Source: Chitinophagales bacterium (GTDB lineage Bacteria; Bacteroidota; Bacteroidia; Chitinophagales; UBA2359). From it: DNA of 64,000 nucleotides. The translations under genes were made by a program, and so were the position numbers. The stretch's first letter is position 1, and every line of letters starts with the position of its first letter. Below, piece after piece: positions 50,904 through 59,543 of this stretch. Under the pieces are notes generated by a model, which was not told where the DNA came from, made no database searches, and saw only the letters and a program-made list of their open reading frames with translations. The stretch covers positions 3,224,001-3,288,000 of the forward strand of contig JAWKLZ010000001.1 in assembly GCA_041392475.1 (NCBI GenBank), written 5' to 3'.

Positions 50904-51620
50904 TTAGAACTGTGGCAACGCAAGACGCAAGCCGAGATTGAAGTAATCGTACAGATTGAAGTAGCGAAAAGCGACACGGCAACCGTAGGGATCGTAGCGC
51001 CACGAACCGCCACGAACCACACGACGACTTGTAGTTCCATCTATCCAAGCACTTCCATCCTCTGGTGCACCCTCATAGTTATTATGCCAACGGTCTTCGC
51101 AATACTCCCTAACATTGCCACTCATATCATAAATCCCCAATTGATTCGGCTGCTTCAATCCAACAGGTTTTGTTTCTAGATGACTGTTTTCGCCATACCA
51201 AGCAAATTTATTCAATTCATTCCCTCCTGCATACAGATAGTCCTTTTCCCAATAAATTCCTCCACGAGCTGCATATTCCCATTCTGCTTCGGTCGGCAAT
51301 CGGAAGTTTTTGCCGCTTATGTCATTCAGCTTTTGAATAAAAACTTGGCAGTCCTTCCAACTTACCATCTCCACAGGTCTGTTTTTGCCTTTGAACCAAG
51401 AAGGATTTTTCCCCATCGTCCACTCGTAGAGGGCTTGGGTCACAGGAAATTTGCCTATCCAAAAGGTAGGAACACTTACCTCGTGTACTGGTTTTTCATT
51501 GTCACGCCCTTCATTGCTGCCCATCCTGAATGTGCTGCCTATCACTTCAATGAGTTCGATGTCGAAGGTTTCGCCAGTGGGTTTTTGGAGGGAGAGGGTT
51601 TGTGTTTTTGGGAGTGTCAT
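50904..51620 (-). CDS. Formylglycine-generating-enzyme-fold protein; probable DGR target
   Basis: The 238-residue protein has the SUMF1/FGE-sulfatase (C-type-lectin-like) fold: FRMGSNEGRDNEKPVHEVSVPTFWIGKFPVTQALYEWTMG, RLPTEAEWEYAARGG, YDMSGNVREYCEDRW and VVRGGSWRYDPYGCRVAFR. It has no signal peptide. The C-terminal 30 residues are rich in Y, F, N and D at alternating sites, and the variable codons end in C or T, as expected from AAY codons mutated at adenines. The tail LGLRLALPQF matches the invariant end of variable repeats of diversity-generating retroelements. It may be a ligand-binding display protein rather than a true formylglycine enzyme. Confidence 0.85.
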   Translation of the reverse strand: MTLPKTQTLSLQKPTGETFDIELIEVIGSTFRMGSNEGRDNEKPVHEVSVPTFWIGKFPVTQALYEWTMGKNPSWFKGKNRPVEMVSWKDCQVFIQKLNDISGKNFRLPTEAEWEYAARGGIYWEKDYLYAGGNELNKFAWYGENSHLETKPVGLKQPNQLGIYDMSGNVREYCEDRWHNNYEGAPEDGSAWIDGTTSRRVVRGGSWRYDPYGCRVAFRYFNLYDYFNLGLRLALPQF

Positions 51621-51681
51621 TTATTTGTATTTTAGGCGTAGAGGTACAATTTTTCTGCGATTTGCTTGATGATGTTTTGTT

Positions 51682-51706
51682 AGACGTTTTAATAAAACGT
51701 CTCTAC
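51682..51706. repeat. Palindrome carrying the stop codon of the LolC/E-like gene
   Basis: AGACGTTTTA-AT-AAAACGTCTCTAC continues, on the minus strand, from the TAG stop of the upstream gene (51703-51705). It is the fourth copy of the stop-codon-linked palindrome family in this window. Confidence 0.85.
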
Positions 51707-52935
51707 TCTTCTTTCATCAACTGACTCGTTTCGGCAGCCCTTTGAGCAGGCACGATGGAAGCCAAGACCGAAATCACCATCACGGTCACAAACACCAACA
51801 CAAAATCACCGATTCGCATACTGACAGGATAAGCGTCAATCAAAAAAGAAGCCCCTTGCAGTTTGATGACTTCAAAATGTTGTTGTATCAAACAAATCAC
51901 CGTTGCCAATGTGCCGCCAATGATGGCACCGCTCAGGGAGAGCATTACCCCTTCCATAAAAAACACCTGCCGCACAAAGTTTTTGGTCGCCCCCATTGCC
52001 TTCAAAATGCCGATGTCGTGTTTCTTTTCGATGACCAACATAGACAGCGAACCAATGATATTGAATGAAGCCACAATCAGGATGAAGGAAAGGATGAGAT
52101 AGACGACCCATTTTTCGGCGGTCATGATTTTGTAGAGCGTTTCATCTTGTTCGTAGCGGTCTTTCACATCAAAACCTTCACCCAAAATCGCGACTATTTG
52201 TTTTTTGACATGGGCGGCTTGTGCCTCATCTTTCAGCGCAATTTCGATGGCACTTACCTCCTTGTCGTAGTTGAGCAGCGAGCGCATAAAACGCATTGGC
52301 ACAATGGCATAGCGGGAATCGAAGTCTTGCTGAATCGCAAAAACGGCGGAAGGGTAAATGATTTCTTGTTTGAAGGCTGTTTCGGGACGCATTTGGCTCA
52401 CCTTCACATCTCGCTTGGGCATATACACTTTGATGGGAGTGAACTCATTGTGGATATTAACTCCCAAAATATTCTGCACGCCCAAGCCCAAAACGGCATA
52501 ATCAATCGTTCCGTCTTCTAAGATAAAACTACCGTCAATCAATGAAGTGTCGACTTGCGAAACTTGGGTGAAATGGTCATCTACTCCCTTCAATCGGGCA
52601 ATGAAATTGTTTTCTTCTCGGTACTGCAATAGGGCATTTTCCTCCAATACCATCGAAACGGCAGCGACTTGCGGCAATGCTTCGATTTGCAGCACTTTGG
52701 AACTGTCTGGCACAAAAACTTTTCCTTCTTGTGGGGTTATTTTGATGTGCGGATTGAAGGTGTTGTAGAGCGATGTCACCAAATCTTCAAAACCATTGAA
52801 GACCGATAAAACCAATATCAAAGCCATTGTGCCTACAATCATACCCATGACCGATACCGACGAAATGACGTTGATGGCATTCGTTGATTTTTTGGAGATT
52901 AAATAGCGTTTGGCTATGTGAAAGGCTAAATTCAT
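51703..52935 (-). CDS. LolC/LolE-like ABC transporter permease (FtsX/MacB fold)
   Basis: The protein is 411 residues from the preferred ATG at 52935 (MNLAFHIAKRYLISKKSTNAINVIS); the frame extends 16 codons further into repeat sequence. It has a membrane helix near residues 25-48, a large periplasmic MacB-type core domain and three C-terminal helices containing HDIGILKAMGATKNFVRQVFFMEGVMLSLSG. This is the usual LolC/E pattern, so lipoprotein release from the inner membrane is likely. No partner ATPase (LolD) is adjacent. It follows rbfA. Confidence 0.88.
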   Translation of the reverse strand: MNLAFHIAKRYLISKKSTNAINVISSVSVMGMIVGTMALILVLSVFNGFEDLVTSLYNTFNPHIKITPQEGKVFVPDSSKVLQIEALPQVAAVSMVLEENALLQYREENNFIARLKGVDDHFTQVSQVDTSLIDGSFILEDGTIDYAVLGLGVQNILGVNIHNEFTPIKVYMPKRDVKVSQMRPETAFKQEIIYPSAVFAIQQDFDSRYAIVPMRFMRSLLNYDKEVSAIEIALKDEAQAAHVKKQIVAILGEGFDVKDRYEQDETLYKIMTAEKWVVYLILSFILIVASFNIIGSLSMLVIEKKHDIGILKAMGATKNFVRQVFFMEGVMLSLSGAIIGGTLATVICLIQQHFEVIKLQGASFLIDAYPVSMRIGDFVLVFVTVMVISVLASIVPAQRAAETSQLMKEE

Positions 52936-52939
52936 CGTT

Positions 52940-52985
52940 GATTGCAGATTTTTTGGATGACGCAGATTTCGCAGATGGCACAAGG
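52940..52985. repeat. Dispersed GCAGATTT-type repeat between rbfA and the permease gene
   Basis: The sequence around GCAGATTTTTTGGATGACGC and GATTTCGCAGATGGCACAAG is nearly the reverse complement of 54870-54920, which lies between the two beta-repeat genes. This indicates a mobile or recombining intergenic repeat. Confidence 0.65.
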
Positions 52986-52986
52986 A

Positions 52987-53367
52987 TTATTCCTCTTCAT
53001 CGCTATCTTCTCTTTCTGGCTGTATGTCCAGACTGTCAAGAAGTTGGTCCATTTTGTAAACTTCGTCGAGCGTATCGTCGAGGTAAAACTCCAAAGTGGG
53101 AATATGGCGCACTTTGTTGCGGATTTGATTACCCAACAATCGGCGAAGACCATGTTCATTTTCGGTAATCATCGTCACCACATCCTCTTTGTCTTGTATG
53201 TTGTAAACGCTCAAATAAATTCGAGCTACGGACAAATCGGGTGTGAGGCGCACTTGTGTAATCGTTACAAAAGCATTGCTGTAAATATTGCGTCCTTCTT
53301 TGATGAAAATGTCACTCAAAGCCCGCTTGATTAAACTTGCTACTTGTTGTTGTCTTATCGCACTCAT
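52987..53367 (-). CDS. rbfA: Ribosome-binding factor A
   Basis: RbfA binds the 30S subunit and helps 16S rRNA 5'-end maturation. The 126-residue protein starts SAIRQQQVASLIKRALSDIFIKEG and has the KH-like core with VTITQVRLTPDLSVARIYLSVYN and RRLLGNQIRNKVRHIPTLEFYLDDTLDE, matching the family. A short acidic tail (DSDEEE) follows. It lies upstream of the LolC/E-like gene on the same strand, a pairing seen in other Bacteroidota. Confidence 0.95.
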   Translation of the reverse strand: MSAIRQQQVASLIKRALSDIFIKEGRNIYSNAFVTITQVRLTPDLSVARIYLSVYNIQDKEDVVTMITENEHGLRRLLGNQIRNKVRHIPTLEFYLDDTLDEVYKMDQLLDSLDIQPEREDSDEEE

Positions 53368-53416
53368 GGTTTTTTGGGATTAAGTTTGGTGATACAAAAG
53401 TAGGCAAAAAACGCTT

Positions 53417-54811
53417 TCAGCCCCAATAATGTTTGCCATCGTGGAAAATCTTCGTCTCATCATTGCCAATCGTGTATAAAATCACCCTTCCAACCAATCG
53501 AAAATCCTTGACAATTTCAGACGACACCTTCAATTTTTTGCCCTCATAATAGGCCTGCAAACGTCCATCCGAATCAATATAAACGACAATCCCATCATCA
53601 ATAGCTACATATTCAGGTTGATATGCCTCCATTGAGACTTTTTTTCCCTCGTCAAACACATAAAAGTAACCCAAATCGTCCACATAGGTTAATGTATTGT
53701 TCTTCAAAGCTTGAAACCTTGGAAAACTGGAAGTTAACTTCTGAACTTTCCCCTTCCAATACACCATGAGTGCATCAAATTCATCTACGAAAATGACCAT
53801 TTTAGCTCCTACACGATAAACTCTGGGATGGAAATCGACTATCTCCTTCAACCCTCCGTTATCATTACACATCAATTTTCCCGTTTCATCCACAAATACC
53901 ACAAAATTATCTCCTGTATGATATTCAAAAGAATACAAACAAAATATTTTTAGTTTATCGTTTCTTTTGGTTTTCCCTAAAAATTCATTGGGGTCAGTTA
54001 GAAGGTAATTCCTATAATCCAGAAATTTTGAGCGAAATCGCATGCCATCGTCTGTAAGCAGCGCATCTTTAGCACTAAAAACTCTTGAAAGCATTAGCCC
54101 TGTTGACTTAGGTTCTTTAAACAACTTTGCATTTTTTGATTTTGCAGAATTGACAAAACCATCACGCTCTCCCAATTCCATTTTCGGTGCAAATACATTT
54201 TCAAAATGGGTTTTAGTAGGCTGATTGTAAACTTCAACGATCTCACCTTCATGAAAAATGTGTATCACATCGCTGGAATCCTTGAAACTCACTGAATTTG
54301 AACTCACTATACACTTTACCGCCTCTGGTAATTCATGTATTTCTCCCTTATAAAAAACATTCACATCTCCACTATTATCCTTAAAAATCAATATGCTATC
54401 TTGCACTGCAAAACTTCCGTTGTCTATATCAAGCGAAAGCAATTCTTCTTCCTCTCCATAGATTACCTTCAATATTCCCCCTTCTTCACCTTCTACTACT
54501 GCCATCAAATATTGAGTAGGATAGTACCAAATATTTTCAGCATTACTCAAAACTTGTGTTTCTTGGTATGAATATTTTTTCCTTTGACCAATATTGTCTT
54601 TATACAACACATAGTCCCCTCCAACCTGCACCTCACTCACCTCCTCATGCTCCAAATCATGAATCTTTCCATTGTCAAAAACCTTAAACCGTCCCTGGCT
54701 ATCTACATAAGGAGCAATGTTTTGAGCATCCATTGAAGCGGTGAAAACTACCATTGTAATACAAAAAAAGCCGAATTGAAGGACGATTCTATTTTTCATT
54801 TTCTCTTTCAT
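53417..54811 (-). CDS. Secreted beta-repeat protein (paralog A)
   Basis: The 464-residue protein has a signal peptide (IVLQFGFFCITMVVFTASMDAQ) and then about ten short repeats of the pattern Y-x-D-x-x-G-x-x-x-V-F-x-x-G-K-x-x-x-L, each near 40 residues, suggesting a beta-propeller-like fold. I do not recognise a named family. An insert of about 80 residues (around 215-295, including NAKLFKEPKSTGLMLSRVFSAKDALL) is absent from paralog B. Two in-frame ATGs near the start (54811 and 54799) are both usable. The 3' end is nearly identical to that of the adjacent paralog. Confidence 0.8.
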   Translation of the reverse strand: MKEKMKNRIVLQFGFFCITMVVFTASMDAQNIAPYVDSQGRFKVFDNGKIHDLEHEEVSEVQVGGDYVLYKDNIGQRKKYSYQETQVLSNAENIWYYPTQYLMAVVEGEEGGILKVIYGEEEELLSLDIDNGSFAVQDSILIFKDNSGDVNVFYKGEIHELPEAVKCIVSSNSVSFKDSSDVIHIFHEGEIVEVYNQPTKTHFENVFAPKMELGERDGFVNSAKSKNAKLFKEPKSTGLMLSRVFSAKDALLTDDGMRFRSKFLDYRNYLLTDPNEFLGKTKRNDKLKIFCLYSFEYHTGDNFVVFVDETGKLMCNDNGGLKEIVDFHPRVYRVGAKMVIFVDEFDALMVYWKGKVQKLTSSFPRFQALKNNTLTYVDDLGYFYVFDEGKKVSMEAYQPEYVAIDDGIVVYIDSDGRLQAYYEGKKLKVSSEIVKDFRLVGRVILYTIGNDETKIFHDGKHYWG

Positions 54812-54869
54812 TTTCTTTTTTTATGAAACGCTTTTCCATCTGCTACAATCAGAGCCACCATCTAAAAAA

Positions 54870-54920
54870 TCAGCTCTACTTGTGCCATCTGCGAAATCAG
54901 CGCAATCCAAAAAATCTGCA
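54870..54920. repeat. Dispersed GCAGATTT-type repeat between the two paralogs
   Basis: On the minus strand this reads GCAGATTTTTTGGATTGCGC followed by TGATTTCGCAGATGGCACAAG, nearly matching 52940-52985. Similar 12-bp units (CAGATTTCGCAGATGG) recur beside it. Confidence 0.65.
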
Positions 54921-54923
54921 ATT

Positions 54924-56054
54924 TTACCCCGAATAGTGATTCCCATCGTGGAAAATCTTCGTTTCGTCATTGCCAATCGTGTATAAAATCACCCTTCCAA
55001 CCAATCGAAAATCCTTGACAATTTCAGACGACACCTTCAATTTTTTGCCCTCATAATAGGCCTGCAAACGCCCGTCTAAATCCAAATAAGCCACAATTCC
55101 ATTAAAAACTTCAATTTTTTTCGGTTGATAGGTTTCCAACACTTGATTTTTGCCTTTGTCAAATACATTCAAGTATCCTCTATCGTCCACATACGCCAAG
55201 GTATTGTCTTCAATTGCTTGAAATTTAGGCGGTCTGGGACACAATTCTTTCACACTTCCCTTCCAGTACACCTGATATTTGCCCCCATCATCCACAAAAG
55301 CCGCTATTTTATCCCCTGCAATGTAGTCCTTAGGCACAAATTCGGTAAGTGTTGTCAGTTCGCCCTCATCATAGGCCATCAACTTATCCATTTCATTGAC
55401 AAACACCACAAAATTATCGCCCACATGGTACTGATATTCATCATCTTTGAAAGCAGGTTCTCGATGCGAAACCTCTTCAATTGCTCCCTCATGAAATATC
55501 AAAAAACTGCCCGAAGGATCAATGTATGCCACCGAATTGCAGCCTACCTTAAAATTGTCAGCATTGGGAAAACGCCCCGTCAATTCCTCTGTATCACCTT
55601 TGTAATAAACACTCAAATATTTGTCAATATCTATAAAAACCAGTACACTATCCCCCACTGCAAAACCATCTCTTTGTAAATCAATGGTCAATAATTCCTC
55701 CTCATCCCCATACCTGACCTTCAATATTTCTCCCTTCAATCCTTCCACCACACCCATAAAATACTGCGTAGGGTAAAATTTAATCTTTTGATCGTCCGTA
55801 ATATGCTCTATTTCACCAGCCGCATACCGTTTGGTTTGTTTGATATTGTCTTTATACACCACATAGTCACCTCCAATGTGAACTTCTGATATTTCCTCGT
55901 GTTCTAAATCCTGTATTTTGCCATTGTCAAACACCTTAAACCGTCCATGTTTATCCACAAAAGTGGCAATATTTTGAGCACTCATTGAAGTGTCAAGCCA
56001 CAACAATGAAAATAAAATAAAAAGTAGCAATTGAAGCGAATACTTATTGTCCAT
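54924..56054 (-). CDS. Secreted beta-repeat protein (paralog B)
   Basis: The 376-residue protein has a signal peptide (LQLLLFILFSLLWLDTSMSAQ) and the same repeat pattern as its downstream neighbour, from NIATFVDKHGRFKVFDNGKIQDLEHEEISEVHIGGDYVVYKDN at the start to SEIVKDFRLVGRVILYTIGNDETKIFHDG at the end. It lacks the insert of paralog A. The C-terminal coding sequence (about 140 bp at 54944-55085) is almost identical to that of paralog A, which points to recent duplication or gene conversion. Function is unknown; both are probably exported to the periplasm or surface. Confidence 0.8.
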   Translation of the reverse strand: MDNKYSLQLLLFILFSLLWLDTSMSAQNIATFVDKHGRFKVFDNGKIQDLEHEEISEVHIGGDYVVYKDNIKQTKRYAAGEIEHITDDQKIKFYPTQYFMGVVEGLKGEILKVRYGDEEELLTIDLQRDGFAVGDSVLVFIDIDKYLSVYYKGDTEELTGRFPNADNFKVGCNSVAYIDPSGSFLIFHEGAIEEVSHREPAFKDDEYQYHVGDNFVVFVNEMDKLMAYDEGELTTLTEFVPKDYIAGDKIAAFVDDGGKYQVYWKGSVKELCPRPPKFQAIEDNTLAYVDDRGYLNVFDKGKNQVLETYQPKKIEVFNGIVAYLDLDGRLQAYYEGKKLKVSSEIVKDFRLVGRVILYTIGNDETKIFHDGNHYSG

Positions 56055-56212
56055 TTGGAATAGTATTTGATTATGAATAACAGTTAATTACGTTTTCAAT
56101 ATCTACTTTCTTTTTGGAAAATGCAAGTCCATTCCTCAAATTGCATAAGTTTTTCTAATTTTAAGCGGTTTTTCTTATATTGCAATCAAACAAATAAGTA
56201 TCTCTAACAGAA

Positions 56213-56941
56213 ATGATAAATCTAAAGAATTTAAAATCGCTTTTTATTGTAGAAGACGAGGAAGGGCAAGGATCTAAAACTCCCGTTGAAGAGAAAAAAG
56301 ACGAGCCAAAGCAGGAAGTCAATCAAGAAACGACTAAAAAACCTGAAGAGGATTCAAAAACTTCGCCTCAAAATAATAAACAAAAAGTGTCTGATATGCC
56401 TCCACCTCCAACGCCCAAAAAGCCCGTTGTCAGCGAGAAATACTACACCATGTTGATGAAGGCGATTGAAATGAACAATCTGGAAGGTTTCGATTATTTG
56501 GAGTTCAAACATTCACTTACTGCCTTGAAAAACATTCCCATAGATGAACCTACCAAGTTTCAAACAGCTTTTGCAACGGCTTCCACAATGGGATTGACCA
56601 AACAAAAATTGGTGGAATCTGCTGATTTCTATAAAAAAGTATTGGAGAAAGAGAAAGACAGTTTTAGGAATGAACTTCAAAAGCACATTGGCGAAAGATT
56701 ACACAAAAACGAAGCACGTACAACAGATTTGGCACAAATGATTCAGCAAAAGTCGGAGCAAATCAAAAAATTGACCCAAGAAATCAGCCAAAATCAAGCA
56801 GAGTTGGACAAAACACGCCAACAAATTGAAGAATTGAAAGAAAAAGTACAAGAAGAAAGAGATAGTTTTGTAGGCACTTACGACCATTTATTTGCTCAAA
56901 TGGACAAAGATGTTGAAAACATCAATAAATATTTGGACTAA
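56213..56941 (+). CDS. Hypothetical coiled-coil protein
   Basis: The 242-residue protein has no signal peptide. Residues about 18-75 are charged and proline-rich (EGQGSKTPVEEKKDEPKQEV..., MPPPPTPKKP). A helical domain covers about 78-165, followed by a coiled coil (about 170-240, DLAQMIQQKSEQIKKLTQEISQNQAELDKTRQQIEELKEKVQ). No family is recognised. It precedes a membrane-anchored coiled-coil gene on the same strand, 178 bases away, and may belong to one functional group with it. Confidence 0.75.
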   Translation: MINLKNLKSLFIVEDEEGQGSKTPVEEKKDEPKQEVNQETTKKPEEDSKTSPQNNKQKVSDMPPPPTPKKPVVSEKYYTMLMKAIEMNNLEGFDYLEFKHSLTALKNIPIDEPTKFQTAFATASTMGLTKQKLVESADFYKKVLEKEKDSFRNELQKHIGERLHKNEARTTDLAQMIQQKSEQIKKLTQEISQNQAELDKTRQQIEELKEKVQEERDSFVGTYDHLFAQMDKDVENINKYLD

Positions 56942-57119
56942 AAAATCCAAACCCTGTTTTTTATTGTTAAAATTTTGAAAACAGGAAACTAATTTTATAC
57001 AAAAATGGATTATAGTTAAAATGATTCTTGTTCGGTAATCTATCAGCATATCCATTTGCCATTACCGATTTTTAATAAACCGAAAAATATAAAATAAACA
57101 CTCATAAACCGACATTTTT

Positions 57120-58145
57120 ATGCAAGAGATAAAAGCAAAGTCTTTCTGGAAAAGACCAGAGGGAAAAACAGGAGCGTTGTTTGGTGCAGCAATACTTGGA
57201 GCAGGTGCTTATGGTTTGTATTTATTCTTACCAGCCATCATCGCCTTGCTGCAAAATACCATTACAGCAGCTTTATTGATTGGTGTATTAGCCGTTATGG
57301 TCTATGTGGTCGTTGACCCAAGATTTCGCAACCTACTTTGGTATGGTTACAAGAGCATTATGCGTTTCATTACAGGAATTTTTGTGCAGATTGATCCCAT
57401 AGGAATCATCGAATCCTATATGGAAGACCTTCGCAACAACCTCCGAAAAATGGGGAAACAAATCTCCAATCTGAGAGGGGAAATGCGAAAACTCAAAACC
57501 ATGATGGACAAAAACCGCACGATGATGGAACAAAACCTTGCTTTGGCGAGTCGGGCTAAAGACAAAGGCATGGACAACATCATGGTCTTGAAGTCCAGAA
57601 AAGCAGGCCGTTTGCGTGATTCTAACTTCAAACTCAATGACCTCTACAAAAAAATGGAAGTCATGTATCGAGTCTTGACCAAAATGTATGAAACTTCTGA
57701 AATCCTATTGGAAGACGTACAAGATGAAGTTGAACTGAAAAAACGAGAGCGTGAAGCCATCCGCACAAGTCATTCTGCCATGAAATCCGCCATGAACATC
57801 ATTGCAGGAGATAAAGACAAGCGAATGATGTTTGACCAAGCAATGGAAGCCATTGCAGACGATGTCGGACGAAAAGTTGGAGAAATGGAGCGTTTCATGG
57901 AAATTTCTGACAACTTCATGGAATCCATTGACCTTCAAAACGGTGTCTTTGAAGAAAAGGGATTGGAAATGCTCGAAAAATGGGAAAAAGAAGGTACTTC
58001 TTTCCTATTGGGTGATGAGAAAAAGAATATCATCAAAGAAGTTGAACACGACAACATCACCATTGATTTGGATGCACCTGTTCAACCCAAAAAAGAGCGT
58101 GAGCAAGGACAAAAGGGTCAGTACAACGATTTATTCGATTTCTAA
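57120..58145 (+). CDS. Membrane protein with PspA-like coiled coil
   Basis: The 341-residue protein has two N-terminal membrane helices (about 18-42 and 46-66). A long helical region follows (about 95-280) with SYMEDLRNNLRKMGKQISNLRGEMRKLKTMMDKNRTMMEQNLALASRAKDKG, which resembles the coiled-coil layout of PspA/IM30 proteins although the sequence is not a clear member. The C-terminus is charged. The gene lies between a coiled-coil protein and a pair of substrate-binding proteins. Envelope stress or membrane organisation is a possible role but is not shown. Confidence 0.75.
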   Translation: MQEIKAKSFWKRPEGKTGALFGAAILGAGAYGLYLFLPAIIALLQNTITAALLIGVLAVMVYVVVDPRFRNLLWYGYKSIMRFITGIFVQIDPIGIIESYMEDLRNNLRKMGKQISNLRGEMRKLKTMMDKNRTMMEQNLALASRAKDKGMDNIMVLKSRKAGRLRDSNFKLNDLYKKMEVMYRVLTKMYETSEILLEDVQDEVELKKREREAIRTSHSAMKSAMNIIAGDKDKRMMFDQAMEAIADDVGRKVGEMERFMEISDNFMESIDLQNGVFEEKGLEMLEKWEKEGTSFLLGDEKKNIIKEVEHDNITIDLDAPVQPKKEREQGQKGQYNDLFDF

Positions 58146-58233
58146 ACAAATAATTATCAAGGCATAAAAGTCAGATTGAAGCAGATTTAATCTGGCTTTT
58201 GTGTTTCCATTAACCCCAACAAAACATCAAAAC

Positions 58234-59349
58234 ATGCCATCATCAACCATTTTTTCCAAATTCTTCACCCTTCTATTTGCTCTATCCATCATCCTCACAA
58301 CAGGCTGTCAGCCAAAAGATAAGCCAACCACCGATACGCCAAAAGAAGAAACAACCAAAGTTAACAAAGACGACATCATCAAAGTACAAGCCTTCACTTG
58401 GGGCGGCTATGCAGGAGGTGAATACTTTAATGAAGGATTCAAACATTCTGCAGAATCCCGTTTTACCAAGGAATACGGCTTGAATGTAGACTTTGTATTG
58501 ATAGATGATTTTGACGCTTCTCGAAGTGCGTGGAAAGCCGATGAAGTTCACTTGTTGGGAACAACCGCCGATGCACTGCCGACCGAAATGGAAGGATTGA
58601 AGCAGTACAATCCACAAATCGTCTTTCAAGTGGATTGGTCAAGAGGAGGAGATGCCATTGTGGGCCGCAAAGGAATCAAAAGCATCAAAGATTTGAAGGG
58701 AAAAACCGTTGCCGTCACGCCTTCGACTCCCTCCCAAACCTTTTTGATTTGGGCATTGGAAGAAGCGGGTATGACATCAGCCGACATCACCATTCAAGAA
58801 GTTCCTTCTGCCATTGACGCAGCGACTGCCTTCAAAAGCGGACGATTGGATGCTGCAGTGGTTTGGAGTCCCGATGATGAAATCATTGCGAGAGAAATGG
58901 AAGGCTCTACTGTTTTGAAAAGCACCCGTGAGGCAGGTCAAGTCATTGCAGATGTGTATATTGCCAAAAAATCTTGGATTGATGCCAATAGAGATAAAGT
59001 GAACAAACTTTACAAGGGTTTTATGATGGGTGCGGCTGAGGTCAATGCTTCGGAGGAAGCCAAACAAAAAGCGGCAAAAATCATGGCGGACGGTACAGGC
59101 ATTTCGCAGGAAGACGCAATGGCAGGTATCAACAATGTTCGCTTAGCAACACATGGCGATAACCTCAATTTTTTTGGCAAAAATCCCGATTACAAAGGCA
59201 TGACAGGTGAAGAACTCTATACCAAAATGGGAGAAACCTATCAAAAATTGGGTTTTGCAAAAGAAGGCTGGCTTCCTTGGCAGCAAATCTATTATCCTGG
59301 TGCAGTGACAACCGCAAATTTGACAGGTGATCAACACCTTGCAGAATAA
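58234..59349 (+). CDS. ABC-type substrate-binding lipoprotein (SsuA/THI5-like)
   Basis: The protein of about 371 residues starts at the ATG at 58234 (MPSSTIFSKFF) and has an SPII signal ending TTGC. The mature part has the periplasmic-binding type II fold, with LKGKTVAVTPSTPSQTFLIWALEEAGM and EVPSAIDAATAFKSGRLDAAVVWSPDDEI typical of NMT1/SsuA-like proteins for sulfonate, nitrate or pyrimidine-precursor uptake. Its substrate is unknown. A closely similar protein fused to OmpA is encoded next. Confidence 0.88.
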   Translation: MPSSTIFSKFFTLLFALSIILTTGCQPKDKPTTDTPKEETTKVNKDDIIKVQAFTWGGYAGGEYFNEGFKHSAESRFTKEYGLNVDFVLIDDFDASRSAWKADEVHLLGTTADALPTEMEGLKQYNPQIVFQVDWSRGGDAIVGRKGIKSIKDLKGKTVAVTPSTPSQTFLIWALEEAGMTSADITIQEVPSAIDAATAFKSGRLDAAVVWSPDDEIIAREMEGSTVLKSTREAGQVIADVYIAKKSWIDANRDKVNKLYKGFMMGAAEVNASEEAKQKAAKIMADGTGISQEDAMAGINNVRLATHGDNLNFFGKNPDYKGMTGEELYTKMGETYQKLGFAKEGWLPWQQIYYPGAVTTANLTGDQHLAE

Positions 59350-59371
59350 GATTTCGGTATTACAAGACAAG

Positions 59372-59446
59372 ACTTTTGAAGTTTATCCTTATAATGTATT
59401 GCAGTAATTGAAAATCAATACTTCTAATAAGAAAAACTTCAAAAGT
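59372..59446. repeat. MITE-like inverted repeat, family ACTTnnGAAGTTT (copy 1)
   Basis: ACTTTTGAAGTTT (59372-59384) and its exact reverse complement AAACTTCAAAAGT (59434-59446) flank 49 bases. The same architecture with a changed core is found at 62994-63077. Confidence 0.75.
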
Positions 59447-59543
59447 TTTTATTTCACCAAAAATCCTTGAGAAATCTTTTTAACTCCAACTTTTTGTCAA
59501 AAAATCTCAAAAACAATCAAAAACCCCAAAACATCAAAATAAT

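Noticed and set aside
50904..51620. Complete diversity-generating retroelement
   Set aside because: No reverse transcriptase, Avd or template repeat could be found in the window; only the target-like gene is supported.
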